Shown here: positions 1-9,725 of the stretch, piece after piece | Position numbering within the stretch: the first letter of the stretch is position 1 | How the letters are laid out: each line of letters starts with the position of its first letter | Notes under the pieces: model-generated | The model's input: the letters and a program-made list of their open reading frames with translations, nothing else | Told to the model about the DNA's origin: nothing | Database searches by the model: none | Translations under genes and position numbers: made by a program | Source of the DNA: Bacteroidales bacterium | Lineage (GTDB): Bacteria > Bacteroidota > Bacteroidia > Bacteroidales > GCA-2748055 | NCBI GenBank assembly: GCA_021738565.1 | Contig: JAIPBT010000012.1 | Coordinates: 41,260 to 105,259, forward strand | Length of the DNA: 64,000 nt | Direction of reading: 5' to 3'

Positions 1-3000
1 ACTCCGCGGATACTTCGGGATCAGAAACACTGGCAGCTGAGATGACAGTTGTCCCCCGGTCAAGTGCAGTTACCAAACCTGCTTCATTTACAGACGCTAC
101 TGTGGGAACTGAGCTTTCCCAGGAAATTCCGGGCTCTGATGCATTTACAGGACTTACTGTTGCATCCAGTTGCAGGACATTGCCTTTTTCCAGTGTGACT
201 GGGGCAATTGTATCCAGGAAGGTACCTGTTACAGGTATATCTGTTCCTCTTTCCAGCCAAACGTTATCCAGGTATACCGTATATATATCCTGTGTTCCGA
301 CACCGAACATGAATTGTATTTTGGTAATTTCCCGGTTCACCATATCAAGATCCGCCAGGTCGAACACGAGCTGTGTCCACCTGTTTGCAGGAACAGTGAT
401 CTCTGCCTGGGTTTTTCCAAGCAGGCTGGTATCACGGAAGAATTCAAACTGAACACTTCCTGTTTCACCTGTGCTGTAGACCATCATTGACAACCTCGAC
501 CAGTCACGGGTGGATTTTGGGGGAAACGCGATTCCAAAACCTCCTACGAATGCGGCACCGCGTTCCCAGGAAAAAACATTTTCAGAATTGTTGATGTCTG
601 ATGACTCAGGATTGGCAATCTTTGACCAGGTATCTGTTGACCAGGCATACCCCCCGTACCCGGCAGACCAATCCAGTTCATAGGCTTCAAAATCAAGAAT
701 CATACTGGTTTCATAGGTTGTTGGTTCGATGTATGTTCCTCCATCAACATAAACTGTACACTCCCTTATATCACCATACAAAGGAACAGCTTTGAGAGCA
801 ACTGTTCCCTTTGAAACTGCAGTAACCTTTCCGTATTGATCAACCATGGCGATTGTGCTGTCCATGCTTATCCATGAAAACGGATGGCCATCCGATTCCG
901 CAACTATGACATATTCATCTCCGGAGGACATTTCGAGTGATTGATCACTGATGGTCAATCCTTCAAAATATTCAGCAGTCTTACCCGATAGTATAAAGTC
1001 ATCAAAAAAGCATGTCATGGCAGGCATGTTACCGGTAGGATTGACAAAAACATTGAATTGCTTCAGTGCATAATTCACATCCAGGTCATATGCAAAAAGT
1101 TTCCATGCATTTTCACCCGCTACGGGTGCTGTGAATTCATTGCCTGTTTCACCGGTTGTGTCTTTCAATTGTATATAGAATGCTTCGATCCCATCCCCAA
1201 AGTACTTGAACCTGAACTGGCTGAATTTATCCAGGTCCTGCGGGTGGTCGGTTGGAAGCACAATACCTATCAGTTTGTAATCACCTGCAGGTTTGTTGTA
1301 CTGCACCACTTTTTCACTGTTATTGGATGCAACCTTCAGGGGATTGGCCGCAGCAATGTCAGAACTGCCCCCGGGAGTATACAATTGCGCCACTTCCGGC
1401 ATGGGTGAAGAGAGGACCGGGACCACACTGTCAAAATCAGCTACAATATAATCGTATGCTGCAATGACTGTTACGCTGCATGTATCTCTCCTTGAACTGT
1501 TCAGTGAAGTGGCAATTACATGTACTTCTCCGGGTGCAATTGCATGAAGGATACCATTTTCGTCGACACTGACAATTCCTTCAACGCTGTATGACCAATC
1601 GATAAAATTATTCGTTGCACTGTCCGGGTAAAAAAAAACATCCAGGTATGCTGTCTGACCCTCGACCAGGCTGAGGGAGTCAGGTTCAACCGAGATCGAA
1701 TCCACAGCGATCTCCTCCCAATCGCAAATGACATTGCAACTTGCTTCAACAGAACCATCCAATGTTGAACAGGTTATGGTGCAGGTGCCGCTTGTTACAC
1801 CGGTTACTCTTCCCATCTCATCCACATGGGCAATCCGGCTGTCAGATGATGTCCATGCCAGCGCCGGAAAGGTGGCATCTTCCGGGTCAATGGTAACTTT
1901 AAGTGTATCAATGCTCCCGGGCTTAGAAAGTGTTGTTTCCGGCTTATTGATATTCAGCGCTGTTACCGGTTTGGCAGATGTTGCATTTTCATTGTGCCTG
2001 TTGTTAACAAAGCCATAGGTCAGCAAACCATAAACAGCGTTCTGATGCACAGTATTTTCAGAAGACAAGGGTGCATGGATATTGCTGTTCCATCTTTCGT
2101 GACCCGGCCATTCCTCCATGAACGGGTACTGGGAAAAGTTGGCCCAGTCCTTGTTCCATGGGCCATGTCCTCCTTCATATTCAACACCATCGATGGTCCA
2201 GGTATAGGGATCATAACCATAGGACATAGACCACGGACCATAAGGGATAAATCCGGGGTAAACCACCCAGTCGTTGTTGTACCTGCTGTCGAGATGAAAC
2301 CCAACCTCAGCGGGCCGGGGGCCCAGATGGGTGACCCAGGTGGTATGGAGGGGATTGCAACCAAGGAAATAATCTGCCGTGGTGTGCGCCACATCAAGGT
2401 ACTCCTTTTCACCTGTAATTCCATATGCCATCATAACCTCAAAGATCTTCGGAGTGGTTGCCTGTCCCACAAGCATGGGCATATCAAAGACGCCCCCATA
2501 GCGGCATGCACGTTGCTCTGCTGCGACCATCCCGTTGAACTCTGCATTTCCTGCAGCAACATCAACAAGATCTTTTTCGAGAATTCTATCCTTTGAATAA
2601 TTATCGGCCAACAGGTAGGTATAAACTCCATATCGCTCATCCTCTGCAAGGCGGGTTTTGTTTCTTATCTCTTCCAATTCCAGCAAGGCTGCATCATGAT
2701 ATATAGGTTCGTTGGTCAGCCTGTAAAGACTTGCCGCTGCATACATCCTGTAAATTCCAAGCGGTCCTCCGAAATTGTTGTTGCTCTCAGGCTGGTTTCC
2801 AGGTGCAGAGGCCCATGCATAGGCTTCAATTGCCTCTTTCTCCCAGTCTACCGTATCCCTGGTCATGGATTGTAGATCCACATGGTCCAGCATCTCTACC
2901 GGGAAAGCATGTGGATCTTTTCCTAATTTTTCCAATATCAGCGCAAACTGCGCAGCCTGACCTGCATAGAGATAAGTCATGAAAGGATCTGCCTGTGTGA

Positions 3001-4426
3001 CCACGTAATGCCTGTAATCCTGCCAGGAAGGTTTATTGCTCTGTGCATTGCCCTCCACTTCGTTGTAAACATCCGGACAAACCCTGGCACCCCCGACACC
3101 TCCGTCTGAATAGCCTTTGTCCATCAGTTCCTTCCTGAGACGGTAATTGAACTTGATGAGCCAGGATGCTTCATCCACGATATCAGGTATGCCGTTCCCG
3201 CATTCAGGCAGGTTCAGGTCACCATCTGCAAATCTTTCCGGGAAAAATTCATAGGTAAGCATCAAAAGTGGGGGGATCCGCTGGTGTGAAAAATAACCAT
3301 CCCAATCTCCTGCGTCATGGTACCATCCCACAACGTCGAGGACATTCCCTTCAGCAGCATCGCGGATCGCAGCCTGTGAACTGCCTCCTCCATCCCCGTT
3401 CTGCCAACTGGTATAGGGAAAATCAGAATAAAGCAACTGACCGGAGAAATCGGCGCCGTCATCACTGGTCACTTTTGTATTCTGATTCACCGGGCGGATG
3501 TAACCCTCTTCAGTGTATGGAGGTGCAAGTCGAATACCGCTGCGCTGGTGGTAAAGTGCGCGACCGACCGTGTAATATGCATTCCATAAAGCATCATTAC
3601 CGATCTTAAAAGGAAAGGAACAGCCCATTCCCTCAACCACAAGCTCATAGATTCCGTTATCCGTGATCGAAGTGAATTCGCATTCATAAACTTCCGCACC
3701 AAGGAAATTGCGGTCCGGCGTATCATTGGGCTGACCCGTTTCAGCATTCGTGGCAGACTTCCGCTTCTTCAGTACTCCTGAAAATACGGGATCAACAACC
3801 CCATCCTTATATACATAAAATGATTTCCCGTTGTATGCAGTAAGATCAAGTCCGCCCCTGTCTCCCATCCATTGGTAAACATACCCTAATTTCGGAGCAT
3901 TGGTCTCGTATCCGATGGTATTGACATGCACCGATTCACTTCTTAACTCCTTTTCATCAAAAGTGAAGCTCCATTCGCTTCCATTCGCTGCAAGGTTACC
4001 CGTTTGGAGGACATAGGTGTTCCCAGATTTAAGTTCATTTTCCAGGAACAGGTAGATAAAATGCTTAGATGCCCATGGTTTGGACCGCGGATCGAAGGAG
4101 TTACCGCCCCATGGCGCATCTTTTACAAACTCGGTGCCCTTGCTCTTGCGGCCTATATCAACCGGATGCAAAGCCGGGGAGTACTCTGCATCCGTATCGC
4201 TGGTTATTGTATAGCTTACAACGTCAGTGGCAGCGTCAATGGCAAGCCTGTCAACCTGAAGGTCGCTGGGATAAACAACCGTTCCGTCATCAAAGACCAC
4301 TAGCAGGATCTTGTTCGTAACGGGAGTTATGTCTACAATATCAGAGGACCTTGCCGGTAGAATAGAAACAAGTAAGCAAGTCAAAACAAATATAACCTTG
4401 TATAAAACTTTTTCAGAAGATCTCAT
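1..4426 (-). CDS. GH9 glycoside hydrolase with Ig-like and CBM-like modules, 3' end outside window
   Basis: Reading the minus strand from the ATG at 4426 gives one frame open to base 1 (at least 1475 codons, no stop); the C-terminus is missing. Residues 1-25 are a signal peptide. About 150-240 resemble the N-terminal Ig-like domain of GH9 cellulases. The GH9 catalytic module spans about 255-805. It has the DAGD motif (D371-D374) in GWYHDAGDWDG, the substrate-side segment DYFLGCNPL, and a late SENTVHQNAVYG segment whose E790 is the best candidate general acid. After it come Big_2-type Ig-like domains (about 815-985), a beta-rich CBM-like module (about 990-1150), another Ig-like domain (about 1155-1235), a second CBM-like module with FDLADLDMV (about 1240-1400) and a further Ig-like domain. 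GH9 enzymes hydrolyse beta-1,4-glucan or related glucans outside the cell. The exact substrate cannot be told. Confidence 0.9.
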   Translation of the reverse strand, partial: MRSSEKVLYKVIFVLTCLLVSILPARSSDIVDITPVTNKILLVVFDDGTVVYPSDLQVDRLAIDAATDVVSYTITSDTDAEYSPALHPVDIGRKSKGTEFVKDAPWGGNSFDPRSKPWASKHFIYLFLENELKSGNTYVLQTGNLAANGSEWSFTFDEKELRSESVHVNTIGYETNAPKLGYVYQWMGDRGGLDLTAYNGKSFYVYKDGVVDPVFSGVLKKRKSATNAETGQPNDTPDRNFLGAEVYECEFTSITDNGIYELVVEGMGCSFPFKIGNDALWNAYYTVGRALYHQRSGIRLAPPYTEEGYIRPVNQNTKVTSDDGADFSGQLLYSDFPYTSWQNGDGGGSSQAAIRDAAEGNVLDVVGWYHDAGDWDGYFSHQRIPPLLMLTYEFFPERFADGDLNLPECGNGIPDIVDEASWLIKFNYRLRKELMDKGYSDGGVGGARVCPDVYNEVEGNAQSNKPSWQDYRHYVVTQADPFMTYLYAGQAAQFALILEKLGKDPHAFPVEMLDHVDLQSMTRDTVDWEKEAIEAYAWASAPGNQPESNNNFGGPLGIYRMYAAASLYRLTNEPIYHDAALLELEEIRNKTRLAEDERYGVYTYLLADNYSKDRILEKDLVDVAAGNAEFNGMVAAEQRACRYGGVFDMPMLVGQATTPKIFEVMMAYGITGEKEYLDVAHTTADYFLGCNPLHTTWVTHLGPRPAEVGFHLDSRYNNDWVVYPGFIPYGPWSMSYGYDPYTWTIDGVEYEGGHGPWNKDWANFSQYPFMEEWPGHERWNSNIHAPLSSENTVHQNAVYGLLTYGFVNNRHNENATSAKPVTALNINKPETTLSKPGSIDTLKVTIDPEDATFPALAWTSSDSRIAHVDEMGRVTGVTSGTCTITCSTLDGSVEASCNVICDWEEIAVDSISVEPDSLSLVEGQTAYLDVFFYPDSATNNFIDWSYSVEGIVSVDENGILHAIAPGEVHVIATSLNSSRRDTCSVTVIAAYDYIVADFDSVVPVLSSPMPEVAQLYTPGGSSDIAAANPLKVASNNSEKVVQYNKPAGDYKLIGIVLPTDHPQDLDKFSQFRFKYFGDGIEAFYIQLKDTTGETGNEFTAPVAGENAWKLFAYDLDVNYALKQFNVFVNPTGNMPAMTCFFDDFILSGKTAEYFEGLTISDQSLEMSSGDEYVIVAESDGHPFSWISMDSTIAMVDQYGKVTAVSKGTVALKAVPLYGDIRECTVYVDGGTYIEPTTYETSMILDFEAYELDWSAGYGGYAWSTDTWSKIANPESSDINNSENVFSWERGAAFVGGFGIAFPPKSTRDWSRLSMMVYSTGETGSVQFEFFRDTSLLGKTQAEITVPANRWTQLVFDLADLDMVNREITKIQFMFGVGTQDIYTVYLDNVWLERGTDIPVTGTFLDTIAPVTLEKGNVLQLDATVSPVNASEPGISWESSVPTVASVNEAGLVTALDRGTTVISAASVSDPEVSAE

Positions 4427-5092
4427 ATAAATTGTTAATGATAGATGCATTAAAGTTAACATAATACGACAACAGTCAGTAATTCGTAATTATTCTCCCG
4501 ACTGATTGTCGGGATCATGAGCTCTTCGCCGCGGCGAATCGGTTCGTAATTCCTAAACGGTTATCACATTTATACATAGAGGAAAAGATCGGAATTATTG
4601 CCCCAGGTCCTTCGACGCGAGGTTCGGCGAAGCTCATAATTACGTATAGGAAAAGGGGGGAGACTATCCCGGGTCCTTCGACGCGAGGTTCGACGAAGCT
4701 CATAATTACGTATAGGAAAAGGGGGGAGACTATCCCGGGTCCTTCGACGCGAGGTTCGGCGAAGCTCACCTCTTCGCTCAGGAACCGGTCTTTATTGTCA
4801 GGTACCGATCTCGACAAGCTCGATCTTCCCACCTCACACCCCAACCAGCCGGTTCCTGAGCGAAGCGTTGCACTGAGCGTAGCGCTGTACTGAGCGAAGT
4901 CGAAGTGCCGAAGTGTCGAGGGATTGCTCGTTATTGAAATGTGTTAATAATAAAGTGAATACAAATCGCAAACTAAGAAATATATATTTATTTTACTATA
5001 TAAATATATATTTCTTTTTTTTGAAAAAATTTTGTTTGATGAATTGACCAATAGGGCGGGTTTTCTTTCAGACGCTTACTAAATCGAAATTT
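4427..5092. other. Intergenic region, repeats and AT-rich stretch
   Basis: This stretch lies between the GH9 start and the S9 peptidase stop. It holds a 66-bp tandem repeat, a further cluster of related GAGCGAAG/CTTCGAC words at about 4851-4921, and a very AT-rich block (about 4970-5045). The only long frame inside it is made of the repeats themselves, so I see no gene. Confidence 0.6.
4606..4768. repeat. 66-bp tandem repeat, about 2.5 copies
   Basis: The unit starts with GGTCCTTCGACGCGAGG at 4606, 4672 and 4738. Two full 66-bp units are followed by a partial third, with only single-base differences seen. Each unit contains an inverted CTTCG/CGAAG-rich core able to form a hairpin. Related words recur at 4851-4921 and at about 60190-60215, which suggests a dispersed intergenic repeat family. 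Confidence 0.85.
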
Positions 5093-7216
5093 TCATTGTC
5101 TTCGTATTGGCACCTGGCCCTGCAAATACTTATCCAGCCATCCCCTGAATTCCCGTTGCCATAGGATGGCGTTCTGTGGACTGGTGACAAAGTGGGTCTC
5201 ATCGGGAAATACCAGCAATTTACTGGGTACGCCCAGCAGCTGCGCAGCATTAAATGCTTGCATACTCTGTGTGTAGGGGATCCTGAAATCATATTCCCCT
5301 GTAATGATGAGTATCGGTGTATCCCAGTTCTTTACCTTCAGGTGCGGTGAAAATGAATAGTTCCTGGGTTTGGGGACATCCCAGTAGGCTCCGCCATTGT
5401 CGTGGTGGACGAAGAACATCTCCTCTGTCTCTGTGTACATGCTTTCCGTATTGAATATCCCGCAATGGGAAATGAAAGTTTTGAACCTTCCCTCATGGAT
5501 GCCGGCCAGGTAGAAAACAGAATACCCCCCGTAACTTGCACCTACCGCTCCCAGCCGATCCTCATCCACATAAGGCTCCCCTGCCAGGTTATCGATTGCT
5601 GAAAGGTAATCCCGCATATTCTGACCACCATAATCCGTCGAAATCTGATCGTTCCATTCCTGTCCGAAAGTAGGCAGCCCTCGCCTGTTGGGAGCTACAA
5701 CAACGTATCCACCCGATGCCATCATCTGGAAATTCCACCTGTAGGACCAGAACTGGCTGACGGCGCTCTGGGGTCCTCCCTGGCAATAAAGGAGCGCCGG
5801 GTATTCCCGGGTTTCATCAAACCCCGGGGGATGGATCACCCAGGTAAGCATCTCCTTCCCGTCCGTTGTGGGAACCCACCTCGACCGTACTTCTGCCATT
5901 TCGATATGATCATAGATATGTTTGTTAACAAAACTTATTTGCATCAAACCCCCGGTCTGCGGATCGATCTTAAAAAGCTCCGTTGCCATTTGCATCGACA
6001 TGACTGATGCCGTTATGACACCGTTGGCCATATCAAACGATGTAATATCATGAATGCCTTCGGTTACCATTTCAATATCCATAGAGTCCAAATCGATCCT
6101 GCCAACCTGGTAAGTCGCGTGATGCCCGGTGATGAACCAGATGGTACCGTTGTCTTCCGACCAAACCAGGTTGGAAACATTCTGATCGAAATTCCCGGTG
6201 AGATAACTGATCTCGCCGGTTTCGAGGTCCCTCAGCATCAACCGTTCCTTATCCGCTTCAAAACCCGGCGTCTCCATGCTCTGCCATGCCATCATCTTCC
6301 CATCGGGTGAAAATGTAGGATACCTGTCATACCCATCCATTCCTTCTGTAAGATTCTCTGTCGTCCGTGATTGAATGTCATACAAATAAATATCGGAATC
6401 GGTACTGATGGCATATTCATTCCTGCTCATTTTTTTGCAGGAATAGGCAACCTTTGTACCGTCTGCATTCCACGTGATCCCGGCCTGGTCAAACCAGGGA
6501 GAAAGCGGCGCTTCATAGGGTTCCCCCTCCATGATGTCAAAATGGCGCTTCAATCCTTTGGCTGTAAGGTCTGCCACGAAAATATGAGAGACGTATTCAT
6601 CTTCCCAATGGTCCCAGTGCCGGTACATCAATTCATCAATGATACGGACATTTGCTTGGGGAAGATCTGGATAGATCTCATCAAGGGACTTCCTGTACTT
6701 AACTTCGGTCAGGTACAGTATCTTTGACCCGTCAGGCGAGTACTCAAATCCGTTGATGCCGCCGTCAATTTCAGAGACCATCACTTTTTCCAGTCCATTG
6801 ATGTCCATCTCCCACAATTGTATCTCACCCGATGCATTCGAGAGGAATCCGATACTGTCCGACCCGGGCTTCCATCTTGGATTGTAAGCAGATCCGCCAC
6901 TTTCTGTCAGTTGCAGCAGGTCAGTACCAGCGGTTGTCGTTACAAATATATCGGAAGAGCGTGCTTCTGTGGCTGCGTCGTACCTGGTAACAGTATACAA
7001 TACATTTTTCCCGTCCGGTGAGAGCCGCTGCTCCCCCACCCTTCCGAATTTCCAGAGGATTTCGGGAGTCATTACACCGGCTTCAATTTCCTCCTGCGTC
7101 AGTTTTCCGGTGAAATCAGGTATGCTTTCTGAACGATCCGCACCGTCATTGCATGAAGCAAAAACCAGCAGAAATACAACCAATAATGAACCTGGCAATG
7201 CAAAATATTTTTTCAT
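5093..7216 (-). CDS. S9 family (prolyl oligopeptidase-like) serine peptidase
   Basis: Probably a secreted dipeptidyl/acylaminoacyl-type peptidase. The ATG at 7216 is preferred over a TTG three codons upstream because it begins a lipoprotein-type signal (MKKYFALPG..., lipobox FASC). Residues about 40-440 carry repeated WSPDG-like strands of a seven-bladed beta-propeller (SPDGKNVLY, SPDGSKILY, SPDGKMMAW). The C-terminal alpha/beta-hydrolase domain has the nucleophile motif GASYGGY (S561), the acid in GEYDFRIPY (D643) and the histidine in DETHF (H675). Propeller plus S-D-H triad in this order is the S9 layout. Length (707 aa) is normal. It stands alone between the GH9 gene and the divergent GH2 gene. 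It is likely anchored in an envelope membrane facing outward. Confidence 0.93.
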   Translation of the reverse strand: MKKYFALPGSLLVVFLLVFASCNDGADRSESIPDFTGKLTQEEIEAGVMTPEILWKFGRVGEQRLSPDGKNVLYTVTRYDAATEARSSDIFVTTTAGTDLLQLTESGGSAYNPRWKPGSDSIGFLSNASGEIQLWEMDINGLEKVMVSEIDGGINGFEYSPDGSKILYLTEVKYRKSLDEIYPDLPQANVRIIDELMYRHWDHWEDEYVSHIFVADLTAKGLKRHFDIMEGEPYEAPLSPWFDQAGITWNADGTKVAYSCKKMSRNEYAISTDSDIYLYDIQSRTTENLTEGMDGYDRYPTFSPDGKMMAWQSMETPGFEADKERLMLRDLETGEISYLTGNFDQNVSNLVWSEDNGTIWFITGHHATYQVGRIDLDSMDIEMVTEGIHDITSFDMANGVITASVMSMQMATELFKIDPQTGGLMQISFVNKHIYDHIEMAEVRSRWVPTTDGKEMLTWVIHPPGFDETREYPALLYCQGGPQSAVSQFWSYRWNFQMMASGGYVVVAPNRRGLPTFGQEWNDQISTDYGGQNMRDYLSAIDNLAGEPYVDEDRLGAVGASYGGYSVFYLAGIHEGRFKTFISHCGIFNTESMYTETEEMFFVHHDNGGAYWDVPKPRNYSFSPHLKVKNWDTPILIITGEYDFRIPYTQSMQAFNAAQLLGVPSKLLVFPDETHFVTSPQNAILWQREFRGWLDKYLQGQVPIRRQ

Positions 7217-7324
7217 GTTGATCAAAATTTATTGGATAATTAAAAATAATGATTTTAGATGATAATGTCTGCAGTTTTCCCGGATATTTATGCCAGATAA
7301 AAACATTTCGTTATTTTAGCAAGC

Positions 7325-9616
7325 ATGAAAACTACAGTACTATCAATCCTACTGTCAGCAATGACTTTAACAATTCATTCTCAACCGGGAAATAATCCAG
7401 AAAGAATGCAGCTCAACTGGAAACTTGAATATTCCCTGCCGGGATCAGAGGAGGTAAAAACCACCGGTGCCGAAGTACCGGGTGCCGTTCAACTTGATAT
7501 AGCCAGTGCTGAAAAATACGGTCCGTATGCTTATGCAGAAAACTGGAAGGATTATTTGTGGATGGAGGATGAATATTTTACCTACAGGACTGAATTTCCC
7601 GAACCAGATATTGAGAAAGGTGAAAAGCTCTATTTCATTTCAAAAGGGATCGATTATGAATTTGAAATTGCATTGAACGGAAAGGTTTTGCTGCACCAGG
7701 AAGGAATGTTCACCCCTGTGAAGATCGAACTAACCGGTCTTCTTGATAAAACAAACGAATTGAAGGTCAGTATCTTCCCGGTTCCAAAAATGCACAAGCA
7801 CCCGGAGAACAGGAGCCAGGCAGCTCAGAGTGTCAAGCCTGCAGTCAGTTATTCCTGGGACTGGCATCCCCGGTTGATTCCCTCCGGGATATGGGATGAC
7901 ACCTACCTGGAAATTCGCCCCGGCACCCATCTGGATGATCTGTTTATGAATTATGTACTCGATGAAACCTTGTCAACTGCTTCGATCGACCTGCACATCA
8001 CGGGAGAAGAGCTAAATGGGAAAATCCTGCAATGGCAGCTTATTGATGCCAAAGGAAATATTAAAATTGACAAAGAGATCCGCCCGGGAAACAACAATGC
8101 GGTAATTGATGCTGAACTTGAAAATCCGGAGCTCTGGTGGACCCATGACCACGGAGAACCTTACCTGTATCAATCCGTTGCAACCCTTCTTGATGATCAG
8201 GGCAACCCCATTGACAGGAAAGAGACCAGTGTTGGCTTCCGCCGTGTGAGGCTCGTGATGAGTGAAGGTGCATGGAGGGGTCCCGAAGGATTCCCGAAAT
8301 CCAGGAATGTTGCTCCCGCCCAGCTCGAGCTGAACGGAAAAAGGATATTTTCCAAGGGAACCAATTGGGTGAATCCCGAGATCTTTCCTGGTATAATCAC
8401 AAGGGAAAGGTATAATGAACTTACCAACCGCGCGCTTAATGCAAATTTCAATATGCTGCGCGTATGGGGAGGTGGCATTGTGAACAAACAATCATTCTAT
8501 GATCTTTGCGATGAAAAGGGAATCCTCGTATGGCAGGAATTTCCACTGGCTTGCAACAACTATAAAGGCACGCCTGAATACCTGGCAGTCCTTGAACAGG
8601 AATCAGGATCCATTATCAAAAGGCTGCGCAGGCATCCCTCCCTTGCAATTTGGTCGGGAGGCAATGAACTTTTCAATTCCTGGAGCCGGATGACGGATCA
8701 GTCCCTTGCCCTGAGGCTGCTGAACAGCCAGTGCCTTGAACTGGACCCGCACACTCCCTATATCAATACTTCACCGCTGGAGGGTATGGGCCACGGACAC
8801 TATGTTTTCAGGGACATGAACACCGGTGAAGAGGTATATTCAACAATGCAGAGGGCGCATTTTACGGCCTACACAGAATTTGGTATGCCCTCTCCCAGTT
8901 CTGTGGAGGTCCTGCGGTCCATCATCCCGGAAAATGAACTCTGGCCGCCAAAACCAGGAACCTCATGGGAAAGTCATCATGCATACAAAGCCTGGGTAGG
9001 CAACACCTGGCTGATGCAGGATATGATTGAAGATTACTTTGGCCCTTCAAAGGCCCTTGAAGAACTGGTTGAAAACGGCCAATTGATACAGGTAGAGGGC
9101 TACAAAGCTATCTATGAAGAAGCAAGAAGACAAAAACCCTACTGTGCAATGGCACTTAACTGGTGTTTCAACGAGCCATGGCCCACTGCTGCAAACAACA
9201 GCCTGATTAATTATCCGAACATCGCAAAACCTGCCCTGAAGGGGGTTGGTGATGCATGCAGACCCGTACTGGCAAGTGCAAGGATCAAAAAATTCAAATG
9301 GCGTGAAGGTGAAATCTTCGATACCGAAGTCTTCATGTTAAATGACCGGTTTTCAGCGCTTCCCGGAGGAAAAATTAAGATCAAACTTGTTGCAGGTGAA
9401 GAAGAAGCTGTATTGATGACCTGGAACTACGGTGAAGTGCCCGCCAATGATAATCTTGCAGGTCCGACTGCAAGGGGAAAACTTCCACACTGGAAAACGG
9501 ATCGTTTCAAACTGGTACTTGAAGTGAAAGACCATCCCGAATACAATTCAGAATACCTTTTGTTGTATGAACCAAAACACAGCACCAAACAGGCCGCTGC
9601 TTTAATGAATCAATAG
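7325..9616 (+). CDS. GH2 beta-mannosidase-like exoglycosidase
   Basis: A cleavable signal peptide (MKTTVLSILLSAMTLTIHSQ) is followed by the GH2 sugar-binding jelly roll (about 30-195, with SYSWDWHPRL), an Ig-like domain (about 200-310) and a TIM barrel. The barrel carries the acid/base motif SGGNELFNSW (E448) and the nucleophile motif AYTEFGMPS (E518). The GGNE and TEFGMPS signatures match beta-mannosidases rather than LacZ-type enzymes. These release terminal beta-linked mannose from oligosaccharides. At 763 aa it is somewhat shorter than typical Bacteroides beta-mannosidases, so the last C-terminal module is reduced or absent. It is divergent from the S9 gene with about 100 bp between starts. 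Substrate is inferred from motifs only. Confidence 0.9.
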   Translation: MKTTVLSILLSAMTLTIHSQPGNNPERMQLNWKLEYSLPGSEEVKTTGAEVPGAVQLDIASAEKYGPYAYAENWKDYLWMEDEYFTYRTEFPEPDIEKGEKLYFISKGIDYEFEIALNGKVLLHQEGMFTPVKIELTGLLDKTNELKVSIFPVPKMHKHPENRSQAAQSVKPAVSYSWDWHPRLIPSGIWDDTYLEIRPGTHLDDLFMNYVLDETLSTASIDLHITGEELNGKILQWQLIDAKGNIKIDKEIRPGNNNAVIDAELENPELWWTHDHGEPYLYQSVATLLDDQGNPIDRKETSVGFRRVRLVMSEGAWRGPEGFPKSRNVAPAQLELNGKRIFSKGTNWVNPEIFPGIITRERYNELTNRALNANFNMLRVWGGGIVNKQSFYDLCDEKGILVWQEFPLACNNYKGTPEYLAVLEQESGSIIKRLRRHPSLAIWSGGNELFNSWSRMTDQSLALRLLNSQCLELDPHTPYINTSPLEGMGHGHYVFRDMNTGEEVYSTMQRAHFTAYTEFGMPSPSSVEVLRSIIPENELWPPKPGTSWESHHAYKAWVGNTWLMQDMIEDYFGPSKALEELVENGQLIQVEGYKAIYEEARRQKPYCAMALNWCFNEPWPTAANNSLINYPNIAKPALKGVGDACRPVLASARIKKFKWREGEIFDTEVFMLNDRFSALPGGKIKIKLVAGEEEAVLMTWNYGEVPANDNLAGPTARGKLPHWKTDRFKLVLEVKDHPEYNSEYLLLYEPKHSTKQAAALMNQ

Positions 9617-9725
9617 GTTTCAAACACCGGTCCCGGTATTGAAGCAAAATCTGTACAGGTACCAGGCAGACAGGCAAAAAAAGCAAATAAAAGTCGCAAT
9701 TAGTAAAAAATAGTGGTTTAACCAG

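Noticed and set aside
1994..2596. 200-codon frame on the plus strand and a 134-codon minus frame inside the GH9 gene
   Set aside because: Both are shadows. The minus frame beginning at 4426 carries clear GH9 motifs through this segment, and neither alternative resembles a known protein.
4515..4844. 109-codon minus frame with internal repeats
   Set aside because: It consists of the 66-bp intergenic tandem repeats translated, with no start signal or homology.
8012..8491. 159-codon minus frame inside the beta-mannosidase-like gene
   Set aside because: It lies entirely within the strongly supported GH2 coding region and has no recognisable domain.
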